From: Shewanella khirikhana | GTDB lineage: Bacteria > Pseudomonadota > Gammaproteobacteria > Enterobacterales > Shewanellaceae | Direction: 5' to 3' | Assembly: GCF_003957745.1 (NCBI RefSeq) | Contig: NZ_CP020373.1 | Location: 372,001-436,000, forward strand | DNA: 64,000 nucleotides | Shown here: positions 57,827 through 64,000 of the stretch, in pieces | How the letters are laid out: every line of letters starts with the position of its first letter | Position numbering within the stretch: position 1 is the stretch's first letter | Program-made: the position numbers and the translations under genes | The notes under the pieces: model-generated | Told to the model about the DNA's origin: nothing | What the model saw: only the letters and a program-made list of their open reading frames with translations | Databases searched by the model: none

Positions 57827-59110
57827 TTACTTCATCTTCGCCAGCACGCGGTCAGCGGCGGCCAGGGTTTCTTCGATTTCCTTGTCGCCGTGTGCCATGG
57901 ACAGGAAGCCTGCCTCGTAGGCGCTCGGAGCCAGATACACACCTTCATCCAGCATACCGTGGTAGAAAGCGCGGAAGTGATCCATGTTGCAGCGGGTCAC
58001 CTGGTCGAAACGGGTGATGTGCTGCTCGTCGGTGAAGAAGAAGCCGAACATGCCGCCAACGTAGTTGATGGCCATCGGGATGCCATGCTTGTTGGCAGCG
58101 GCCTTGAAGCCTTCGGCGATGCGCTTGGTCTTGGCGGCCAGTTCTTCATACAGGCCGTCGGCGCACAGGGCGTCGAGCTGCGCCAGACCCGCAGTCATGG
58201 CAATAGGGTTACCCGACAGGGTACCTGCCTGATACACAGGGCCGGCCGGCGCCAGGTACTGCATCACTTCTTTTTTGCCGCCAAAGGCGCCAACGGGCAT
58301 ACCGCCGCCGATGACCTTACCCAGGGTGGTGAGATCCGGGGTCACGCCATAGTGGCCTTGGGCACCGCTTCTGGAGACGCGGAAGCCGGTCATCACTTCA
58401 TCGATAATAAACAGGGCGCCGTACTTGTCACAGAGGGCGCGCAGGCCTTCCAGGAAGCCAGGCACGGGCGGGATACAGTTCATGTTGCCGGCAACCGGCT
58501 CGATGATGATACAGGCGATATCTTCAGGATACTGGTCGAAGAAAGATTGCACCGACTCCAGATCGTTATAAACAGCAGTGAGAGTGTGCTTGGCAAAGTC
58601 TTCCGGAATGCCCGGTGAGCTTGGCTGACCCAGAGTCAGGGCGCCGGAACCTGCTTTTACCAGCAGACAGTCGGCGTGGCCGTGGTAGCAGCCTTCAAAC
58701 TTAAGGATTTTGTCACGCTTGGTGTAACCACGGGCCAGACGGATGGCGCTCATGGTGGCTTCAGTGCCTGAACTCACCATACGCACCTGATCCATCGAAG
58801 GCACCATCTCGATAACCTTCTCGGCCATGATGACTTCAAGTTCAGTCGGTGCGCCGAAAGACAAACCATTGTGAACGGCTTTGAGCACGGCTTCGCGGAT
58901 AGCAGGGTGGTTGTGGCCGAGGATCATCGGGCCCCACGAACCCACGTAATCGATATAGGCCTTGCCGTCGGCATCATAGATGTATGCGCCATCGGCTTTT
59001 TCGATAAAGCGAGGGGTACCGCCCACGCCATTGAAGGCGCGCACCGGTGAGTTAACGCCACCGGGAATGGTTTTTTTAGCCTGTTCAAACAAGGTTTCGG
59101 AACGGGTCAT
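57827..59110 (-). CDS. hemL: Glutamate-1-semialdehyde 2,1-aminomutase
   Basis: A 427-residue class III PLP-dependent enzyme that converts glutamate-1-semialdehyde to 5-aminolevulinate, the first committed tetrapyrrole precursor in the C5 pathway. The PLP lysine lies near residue 265 in TTLGKVIGGGMPVGAFGGK, following IIDEVMTGFRVSRSG. The N-terminal SETLFEQAKKTIPGGVNSPVRAF and SWGPMILGHNHPAI are family signatures. Length matches E. coli HemL (426). No other haem gene is in the window. It starts 31 bp downstream of the pyrB stop codon. Confidence 0.97.
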   Translation of the reverse strand: MTRSETLFEQAKKTIPGGVNSPVRAFNGVGGTPRFIEKADGAYIYDADGKAYIDYVGSWGPMILGHNHPAIREAVLKAVHNGLSFGAPTELEVIMAEKVIEMVPSMDQVRMVSSGTEATMSAIRLARGYTKRDKILKFEGCYHGHADCLLVKAGSGALTLGQPSSPGIPEDFAKHTLTAVYNDLESVQSFFDQYPEDIACIIIEPVAGNMNCIPPVPGFLEGLRALCDKYGALFIIDEVMTGFRVSRSGAQGHYGVTPDLTTLGKVIGGGMPVGAFGGKKEVMQYLAPAGPVYQAGTLSGNPIAMTAGLAQLDALCADGLYEELAAKTKRIAEGFKAAANKHGIPMAINYVGGMFGFFFTDEQHITRFDQVTRCNMDHFRAFYHGMLDEGVYLAPSAYEAGFLSMAHGDKEIEETLAAADRVLAKMK

Positions 59111-59140
59111 GTATCAATCCTTTAAGTCAGTGGCCGACGC

Positions 59141-60160
59141 TTAGAAGTCAGCCTTGCGTGAATACCAGTTAACCGGACACTCGTACTTTTCCAGCTGCTC
59201 ATCTACCCCAAGGGTCAGAGCAAACAGCGCCATGCGAATGAGCAGCCCGTTATCGGCCTGGCGGAAGATGGCCAGGTTAGGATGGCTGTTCAAATCGTTA
59301 TCCAGCTCATTGGCCTGGGCACGTGAGTCCCGTGGCAGTGGATGCATGATCACCGTATTGGATTTGCAGTGCTGGGTGTAGATGCTGCGGTTAAGGCGGA
59401 ACTTGCCGCGATACTTGTTGGCTTCGTCCTGAGACGGGAAGCGCTCTTCCTGAATGCGCGTCAGGTACAGAATATCGGCCTGGTCCAGATTGCCTTCCAA
59501 CTGATCGGTTATTGTGACCTTGTGACCGGCATTTTCAATGTCGGCTATCACATAATCGGGCATTGCCAGTTCTTTGGGTGAAATCAGGGTAAAGCTGACG
59601 TTCTTGTACAGGCACAACAGGCGCGACAGCGAGTGCACTGTGCGGCCAAACTTAAGGTCACCCACCATGGCGATGTGCATACCATCGATGCCCATACCGG
59701 CGTGGCTCAGTTCCTTCTGGATGGTGAACAGGTCCAGCAGCGCCTGGGTTGGATGCTCGTTGGGACCATCGCCGCCATTGATCACCGGCACCCGGCTGCC
59801 TTCGGCAAACTCACGCACCGAGTAAGCATCGGGGTGACGCATGGCAATCACGTCAGAATAGGTTGAAAGCACCCGGGCGGTATCGTACAGCGACTCACCC
59901 TTGGACAGCGACGAAGATGCCATACCCACGGTTTCGGCCACCCGGCCACCCAGCAGGTTAAAGGCACAGCCAAAGCTGACCCGGGTACGGGTGCTTGGCT
60001 CAAAAAACAGGTTGCCCAAAATCGCACCATCCAGCACCCGGGTACGCTTTTCCCGTAACGCATAGGGCGTCATACGCTCGGCAACACTGAAAATGGTTTG
60101 AATGGAGTCCAGATTGAACTGGTTTACGGAGAGGATGTGAGATCCCTTGAACTGAGTCAT
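59141..60160 (-). CDS. pyrB: Aspartate carbamoyltransferase
   Basis: A 339-residue enzyme starting MTQFKGSHILSVNQFNLDSIQ, placed where the family alignment begins. It joins carbamoyl phosphate and aspartate in pyrimidine synthesis. The carbamoyl-phosphate loop STRTR lies at residues 56-60 (FFEPSTRTRVSF); HPTQALLDL, LKFGRTVHSLSRLL and MHPLPRDSR are also present. It is about 28 residues longer than E. coli PyrB (311) and no pyrI regulatory gene follows, so it may be the pyrI-independent type. No attenuator was identified upstream. Oriented with hemL and downstream of clcA. Confidence 0.95.
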   Translation of the reverse strand: MTQFKGSHILSVNQFNLDSIQTIFSVAERMTPYALREKRTRVLDGAILGNLFFEPSTRTRVSFGCAFNLLGGRVAETVGMASSSLSKGESLYDTARVLSTYSDVIAMRHPDAYSVREFAEGSRVPVINGGDGPNEHPTQALLDLFTIQKELSHAGMGIDGMHIAMVGDLKFGRTVHSLSRLLCLYKNVSFTLISPKELAMPDYVIADIENAGHKVTITDQLEGNLDQADILYLTRIQEERFPSQDEANKYRGKFRLNRSIYTQHCKSNTVIMHPLPRDSRAQANELDNDLNSHPNLAIFRQADNGLLIRMALFALTLGVDEQLEKYECPVNWYSRKADF

Positions 60161-60299
60161 CAGCCGGCTTTCCAATTGCTGCGGACCGGAGCGCACAAGG
60201 GCGATTCCGACCCTGGGTTATGTAGGGTTTGGCTGAGGCGCAACTATAGCAGAAGGGCGCACGCTTTGAAATGGCGGCAGCTAAATTACCTGCGGGTTA

Positions 60300-62015
60300 T
60301 CACACCTGACCGGAACGGATTTCCTGTTGCAGCTTGGTCCAGCTGATCACCCCAACAAGATTATCTTTATCTCCCTGATAAATATAAACTTCGCCAGTTC
60401 GTTTCGGTGAAAGGATCTCGTAGGCTTCGTTGAGGGTTGCGGTATCCGGCAGTCCCTGCATCGGTTGGCGCGACAAGGTAGTGCTGTCTTCAAAGGATTG
60501 CATCTCGAGGCGCAGCATCTGAATTTCGCCCTCAGCGCTTCGCACCATCACCGGGCGACCCTCGGCGCGTTTCATCACTTCCAGCAGCAGCTCATCATCA
60601 TTTTTCACCACCACAAAGCGCCTGTCCATCAGGGCGCGCACGCCGGTTTTTTGCAGCCCCTGATTCACCGGCGGCACCTTGTAGCCAAGGCCCATGATGT
60701 CCAGCTGGCGGAAAAACACCGACTCGGTTTGAAACCACTGATAGGCGACCAGGAAGGCCGGAATGGTCACAAACATGGCCGGCAAAATAATGGAGGCATC
60801 GTTGGTGAGCTCCAGCAGCGCCACCAAAGCCGCCAGCGGCGCGCTCAAACACACCCCCATCATGGCGGTCATGCCGATTACTGTGTAGAGCCCCACGTAA
60901 GGCGCAATGGAGGGGAACAGCATGGCACTGATAAGCGCCAGAATGCCCCCAAGCAGCGCACCTATGCCGTAGAGGGGGCCGATAAGGCCGCCGGGAATAC
61001 CCAGGCCAATGGCGGCTATGGTGGCGGCCATCTTGCCAATCAGCACGGCAATCAGTAGCAACAGGCCGGGGTTTTCGGCAATCACCGCATTGATGGCCAA
61101 ATCCCCTGAGCCCAGCGCCTGGGGCAGGGCTATGCCTATGATGGTGGTGATGCTGCCTGCCAGCAGCAAGCGGACTATCAGGGGCCAGTGCTGGCCGGTG
61201 GCGGTGACTTTTAGCAAGGTCCAGTTAAAGGCCGCGGCAGCCAGCCCAAGCCCCAGGCCACCCAATGCCAGCAGTGGATAGTGGTCCAGTGGAATATGAA
61301 TAACCTGAATGCTGTCGTATTCGTGCACGTTGCCAAACACCAGCTGGCTCGACACCGCGCCGCAGATGGCAGAAATCATGATGGGGAAGAAGTAGTGGAT
61401 TTTGTACTCCCGCACCACCACTTCGAACACAAACACCACCGCCGCCAGCGGGGCGTTAAAGGTGGCGGCGATACCAGCTGCAATGCCACTGGCGCACATG
61501 ATACGCACGCTGTTATCGGGGAGTTTGAATTTTTCGGCCAGCACACTGGCACTGACGGCGCCCAGGTGGATAGCCGGGCCTTCGCGGCCAACGGAGAAGT
61601 TGGTGGCAAGGGCAAACAGCGCCTGGAAGAACTGACCCGGGGCCGATTGCAGCGGGATCTTGCCGTAATGCATCTTGAAGCGGTGCAGCACATAGGCAAT
61701 GCCCATCCGCCGGTAACGTTTGGAGCCAATGGTCGCCACCAACCAAATCAGCAGCGCGCCGAGCAGTGGCAGCAGCGCCCGCCAGTCATAGACCACATCG
61801 TTGATGTCCATGTTCTCGACACCCGTGTAGTGGTTGGCTCCCTCCAGCATCAGCCGGAACACAATAATCACCAGCGAGGCGATGATGGCGAAACACAGCG
61901 CCAGCGCACAAAGCTGCAAGCTGATCCGTGCCTCGGACAGCTTGTCTCTGAGTTCAGTGTTAACATACCTGTGGGTGAGGCGGCGCATCGCCTCGAGCCG
62001 GGTCTTGATCTTCAT
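60300..62015 (-). CDS. clcA: ClC-family chloride channel/antiporter with CBS domains
   Basis: A 571-residue membrane protein with about eleven transmembrane helices of the ClC fold. The anion selectivity motif GREGPAIHLG is clear, followed by GIAAGIAATFNAPLAA and the later GIPGGLIGP. The cytoplasmic C-terminus (about residues 445-570) carries two CBS-like motifs (VRALMDRRFVVVKNDDELLLEVMKRAEGRPVMV and DTATLNEAYEILSPKRTGEVYIY), which usually bind adenine nucleotides. Whether it is a channel or H+/Cl- exchanger depends on glutamates that I did not position. The gating glutamate is likely that in GREGP. Confidence 0.94.
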   Translation of the reverse strand: MKIKTRLEAMRRLTHRYVNTELRDKLSEARISLQLCALALCFAIIASLVIIVFRLMLEGANHYTGVENMDINDVVYDWRALLPLLGALLIWLVATIGSKRYRRMGIAYVLHRFKMHYGKIPLQSAPGQFFQALFALATNFSVGREGPAIHLGAVSASVLAEKFKLPDNSVRIMCASGIAAGIAATFNAPLAAVVFVFEVVVREYKIHYFFPIMISAICGAVSSQLVFGNVHEYDSIQVIHIPLDHYPLLALGGLGLGLAAAAFNWTLLKVTATGQHWPLIVRLLLAGSITTIIGIALPQALGSGDLAINAVIAENPGLLLLIAVLIGKMAATIAAIGLGIPGGLIGPLYGIGALLGGILALISAMLFPSIAPYVGLYTVIGMTAMMGVCLSAPLAALVALLELTNDASIILPAMFVTIPAFLVAYQWFQTESVFFRQLDIMGLGYKVPPVNQGLQKTGVRALMDRRFVVVKNDDELLLEVMKRAEGRPVMVRSAEGEIQMLRLEMQSFEDSTTLSRQPMQGLPDTATLNEAYEILSPKRTGEVYIYQGDKDNLVGVISWTKLQQEIRSGQV

Positions 62016-62124
62016 GCCTGCCTTGTGGCCTCGGGCGCTGGCCTTTGCCCTGCCTTAGCTGCTATTCTGCCCCGTCTCCGGATTGTTCCGGAGCCTTACT
62101 GTTCGACTAAGAGGCTGTTATTCA

Positions 62125-62928
62125 ATGGCGAATTATCAACGTTGGCTCGATCGGCTGCAAGTGATGGAGCGCAAATTCCGCCCTTCGAGCTGGTATTTAT
62201 TTTTGTTGATGCTGGTCGCTTTTTTGCTTGGTGCCCTCAGCTACCATCTCACGCTGTCGCTGGATCAGCCAGTACTGAATTTGGGCGGCGGTAAAAGCAA
62301 ACAATTGGCCGAGCAGCTCAACAAGCAAAATCAGCTGCTGGCGAGCCGTACCCTGGAGCTGTCGCTGGAGAAAGAAGCCAACAGCCAGATGCAGGCCATG
62401 TTTGCCGAGCAGGCCACCAAACAGCGTGAGCTGGAGCGGGAGTTAGCGTTTTACCGCGCGGTAATGGCCCCCAATGAGAACGCCGAAGGGGTGACTATCC
62501 ACGGGATGGAGCTGCTGCCTGCGGCGGCCGATGGCCAGCAGCGTATCAAGGTGGTGCTCACCCAGCTGCAAAAGCGTCGGCAAAACATCAAAGGCAAACT
62601 GGAGCTGACGTTCACGGGACTGGTAGACAACCAGCCGTCCAATCTGGCGCTGGAAGATGTGGGTGGCCAGCTGGAACCCTTTGATTTTCGTTATTTCCAG
62701 GTGCTGGAAACACCGGTGAGCCTGCCTGAAGGCTTTCAGCTGACCGGCATCAAGGCCAAACTGAAAGTCACTAAAGGCCAGCACAACAAAGCGGCACAGG
62801 CAGAACAGGAATTCAGCTTGCCAATGCTCACGGGTGAGACAAAAGAGCCCGGTATAATACTTGAACAAAATAGTCAGGTAACGGATAATTCCGACCAGCA
62901 ATCTGAAGTACGAGGTAGTAATGACTGA
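62125..62928 (+). CDS. Coiled-coil membrane protein of unknown function (DUF6776-like)
   Basis: A 267-residue protein starting MANYQRWLDRLQVMERKFRPSSW after AGAGGC. One membrane helix (YLFLLMLVAFLLGALSYHLTL, about 25-45) is followed by a coiled-coil stretch about 60-115 (LAEQLNKQNQLLASRTLELSLEKEANSQMQ) and a beta-rich C-terminal domain (KVVLTQLQKRRQNIKGKLELTFTG). From memory it resembles DUF6776, located beside erpA in related genomes. Topology suggests a periplasmic domain anchored to the inner membrane. Its end overlaps the erpA start by 8 bp, so the two are translationally linked. Confidence 0.82.
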   Translation: MANYQRWLDRLQVMERKFRPSSWYLFLLMLVAFLLGALSYHLTLSLDQPVLNLGGGKSKQLAEQLNKQNQLLASRTLELSLEKEANSQMQAMFAEQATKQRELERELAFYRAVMAPNENAEGVTIHGMELLPAAADGQQRIKVVLTQLQKRRQNIKGKLELTFTGLVDNQPSNLALEDVGGQLEPFDFRYFQVLETPVSLPEGFQLTGIKAKLKVTKGQHNKAAQAEQEFSLPMLTGETKEPGIILEQNSQVTDNSDQQSEVRGSND

Positions 62929-63271
62929 ACAAGCTGACGTAGCCATGCCCATCTCTTTCACCGATGCGGCCGCTGCCAAGGTTAAGGCCCTTCTCGACGA
63001 AGAGCAGAACGACGCCCTGAAACTGCGTGTGTACGTAACAGGTGGTGGTTGCTCTGGCTTCCAATACGGTTTTACCTTCGATGAGAAAGTGAACGAAGGC
63101 GATTTCACCGTTGAGAAACAGGGCGTGCAGCTGGTGGTCGACCCCATGAGCCTGCAATACCTGATGGGTGGCGAAGTGGACTACACCTCAGGCCTGGAAG
63201 GTTCACGTTTCTTTGTGAAAAACCCCAACGCGACCACCACCTGTGGTTGTGGTGCCAGCTTCTCGGTATAA
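62921..63271 (+). CDS. erpA: Iron-sulfur cluster insertion protein ErpA
   Basis: A 116-residue A-type carrier that delivers [4Fe-4S] clusters to targets such as IspG and respiratory enzymes. The three conserved cysteines are visible, the first in GGGCSGFQYGFTFDE and the pair in TTCGCGASFSV at the end (CxC). PISFTDAAAAKVKALLDEEQND is the typical start. Length equals that of E. coli ErpA (114). Overlaps the preceding gene; a terminator follows 130 bp downstream. Confidence 0.97.
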   Translation: MTEQADVAMPISFTDAAAAKVKALLDEEQNDALKLRVYVTGGGCSGFQYGFTFDEKVNEGDFTVEKQGVQLVVDPMSLQYLMGGEVDYTSGLEGSRFFVKNPNATTTCGCGASFSV

Positions 63272-63341
63272 CCCCGACAAGCAGAGCAAGCCCAGCGGCT
63301 ATTCAGCCAGCCTGAATGATTGGCTGAGATGCAGAGTAAGA

Positions 63342-63387
63342 ACTGAGTAAGCTGCTGAGTAATAAGCCGCTGAGTAAGTGAGTAAGA
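63342..63387 (+). repeat. Irregular CTGAGTAA repeats after erpA
   Basis: The octamer CTGAGTAA or GTGAGTAA appears four times in about 45 bp between the erpA stop and its terminator, separated by 5-11 bp. Untranslated; probably a replication-slippage repeat. Confidence 0.6.
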
Positions 63388-63402
63388 AAGATAAATAGCA
63401 AA

Positions 63403-63422
63403 AAGCCGCCCAAGGGCGGCTT
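63403..63422. terminator. Bidirectional terminator after erpA
   Basis: AAGCCGCCC-AA-GGGCGGCTT with flanking A and T runs, between erpA (+) and the minus-strand membrane protein. Confidence 0.87.
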
Positions 63423-63462
63423 TTTTCATGGCTTGGCGTCGGCAGCTTGGCGTCAGCAGGGC

Positions 63463-63879
63463 TTAGCTCATCAGATTGAAGTTCTGTGCCCGGTTGAAAA
63501 ACTGACCCACCTTGGGGGTAAATACCAGCCAAACCTGCAGGGCACAAAAGCCAATCAGGACCGCGAATATCGCGTAATCCGAGGCCTCAAAAGGCATGCC
63601 TGCCAGGTTTAGGGTGTTGGGGCCTGTGGCCACATCATCGCCCTGATCCAGAATAAACGGCAGCAGGCTCACCATACCAAGCTGCACCAGGGTGTAGCCT
63701 CGCAGGAACCATAATCCGGCCTTCTGGCGCGCAAACACCGCGACTACCATCAGCAGGGTGAGCAGACAAAACAGCACGCCCTGTTTGGCGACCAGACCAC
63801 TGACGGCGGCAGCAACATACAGCAACATCAATACGATAAGGCGTTTTGGCATCGGGCTGTTGGTGGTGTTGTCAGTCAT
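63463..63879 (-). CDS. Four-helix membrane protein of unknown function
   Basis: A 138-residue hydrophobic protein with four predicted helices (RLIVLMLLYVAAAVSGLV, VLFCLLTLLMVVAVFA, FLRGYTLVQLGMVSLLPFIL and YAIFAVLIGFCALQVWLVF). It lacks any signature I recognise. It starts 12 bp downstream of the stop codon of the partial gene at 63892, so both may share a transcript. No function is proposed. Confidence 0.75.
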   Translation of the reverse strand: MTDNTTNSPMPKRLIVLMLLYVAAAVSGLVAKQGVLFCLLTLLMVVAVFARQKAGLWFLRGYTLVQLGMVSLLPFILDQGDDVATGPNTLNLAGMPFEASDYAIFAVLIGFCALQVWLVFTPKVGQFFNRAQNFNLMS

Positions 63880-63891
63880 CTTGGCTCCGTA

Positions 63892-64000
63892 TTAGTGGCG
63901 GGTTTTTGGCTTTAAACGGTTTTCCAGTTCCCAGGGCGGCACAACAACGCCCAAATCATCCTGTACCGGGAACACGGCAACCAGCAACTCGTCATCTTCC
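63892..64000 (-). CDS. C-terminus of an unidentified protein (partial)
   Basis: Only the last 36 codons are inside the window; the gene extends past the right edge. The visible end reads DDELLVAVFPVQDDLGVVVPPWELENRLKPKTRH before TAA. I do not recognise the family. Same strand as the membrane protein at 63463 and 12 bp upstream of it. Confidence 0.45.
   Translation of the reverse strand, partial: EDDELLVAVFPVQDDLGVVVPPWELENRLKPKTRH

Overview
The window reads as a chromosomal core segment of a gammaproteobacterium, most likely a Shewanella with fairly high GC content. I infer this from the type of gene neighbours (ErpA beside a coiled-coil membrane protein, a YqiJ/YqiK pair, an orphan GspA/GspB pair, rpsU-yqeY-dnaG-rpoD, a photolyase/cyclopropane-synthase operon) and from protein similarity recalled from memory. 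No database search was run. Coding density is high. No prophage, CRISPR array, rRNA operon or intact insertion sequence is visible.

Layout. 1-2.2 kb: regulators (GlxA-type and XRE-type) beside the start of a probable rhodanese. 2.5-7.3 kb: aspA, then valS and holC on the minus strand. 7.4-11.5 kb: a four-gene accessory block (TetR regulator with divergent metallo-beta-lactamase-fold hydrolase, membrane-anchored XRE regulator, C26 glutamine amidotransferase) that separates holC-valS from pepA. 11.5-15.4 kb: pepA, divergent from lptF-lptG. 15.6-18.3 kb: a chemoreceptor with a long poly-HAMP array. 18.3-21.5 kb: small membrane and metabolic genes and an M32 carboxypeptidase. 21.6-27.6 kb: yqiJ-yqiK (flotillin), a DJ-1/PfpI protein, a ribbon-helix-helix protein, a periplasmic binding protein and a secreted redoxin. 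27.7-30.5 kb: a DEAD-box helicase and a REC-EAL protein. 30.6-39.3 kb: a ten-gene co-directional operon with photolyase, SnoaL-like protein, SDR, FAD oxidase, DUF1365, cyclopropane-type methyltransferase, DUF2878, chalcone-isomerase-like and DUF3833 lipoprotein. 39.4-40.9 kb: a DUF4097 repeat protein, an FKBP gene and a decayed copy of its 3' end. 40.9-46.9 kb: a CAT-anticodon tRNA, rpoD-dnaG-yqeY-rpsU and divergent tsaD. 47-50.6 kb: plsY, folB-folK-uppP, a 265-bp MITE-like repeat and rlmA. 50.7-55.6 kb: lpp, cca and gspA-gspB. 55.7-63.3 kb: nhaD, hemL, pyrB, clcA and erpA. The window ends in two minus-strand genes, the last one partial.

How it fits together. Most genes are housekeeping: translation (valS, cca, rpsU, tsaD, rlmA, tRNA), replication and transcription (holC, dnaG, rpoD), envelope (lptFG, plsY, uppP, lpp, gspAB) and biosynthesis (folBK, hemL, pyrB). 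The most system-like region is the photolyase/lipid operon at 30.6-39.3 kb. Its content resembles singlet-oxygen/light-stress regulons controlled by ECF sigma/ChrR pairs, and a methyltransferase plus flavoprotein on unsaturated acyl chains is the gene pair used for furan-type fatty acids in alphaproteobacteria. No sigma or anti-sigma gene is present here, but a candidate ECF-type promoter lies before the first gene. Other notable items are the poly-HAMP chemoreceptor, the MITE-like repeat with a relic elsewhere in the window, and the FKBP tail duplication.
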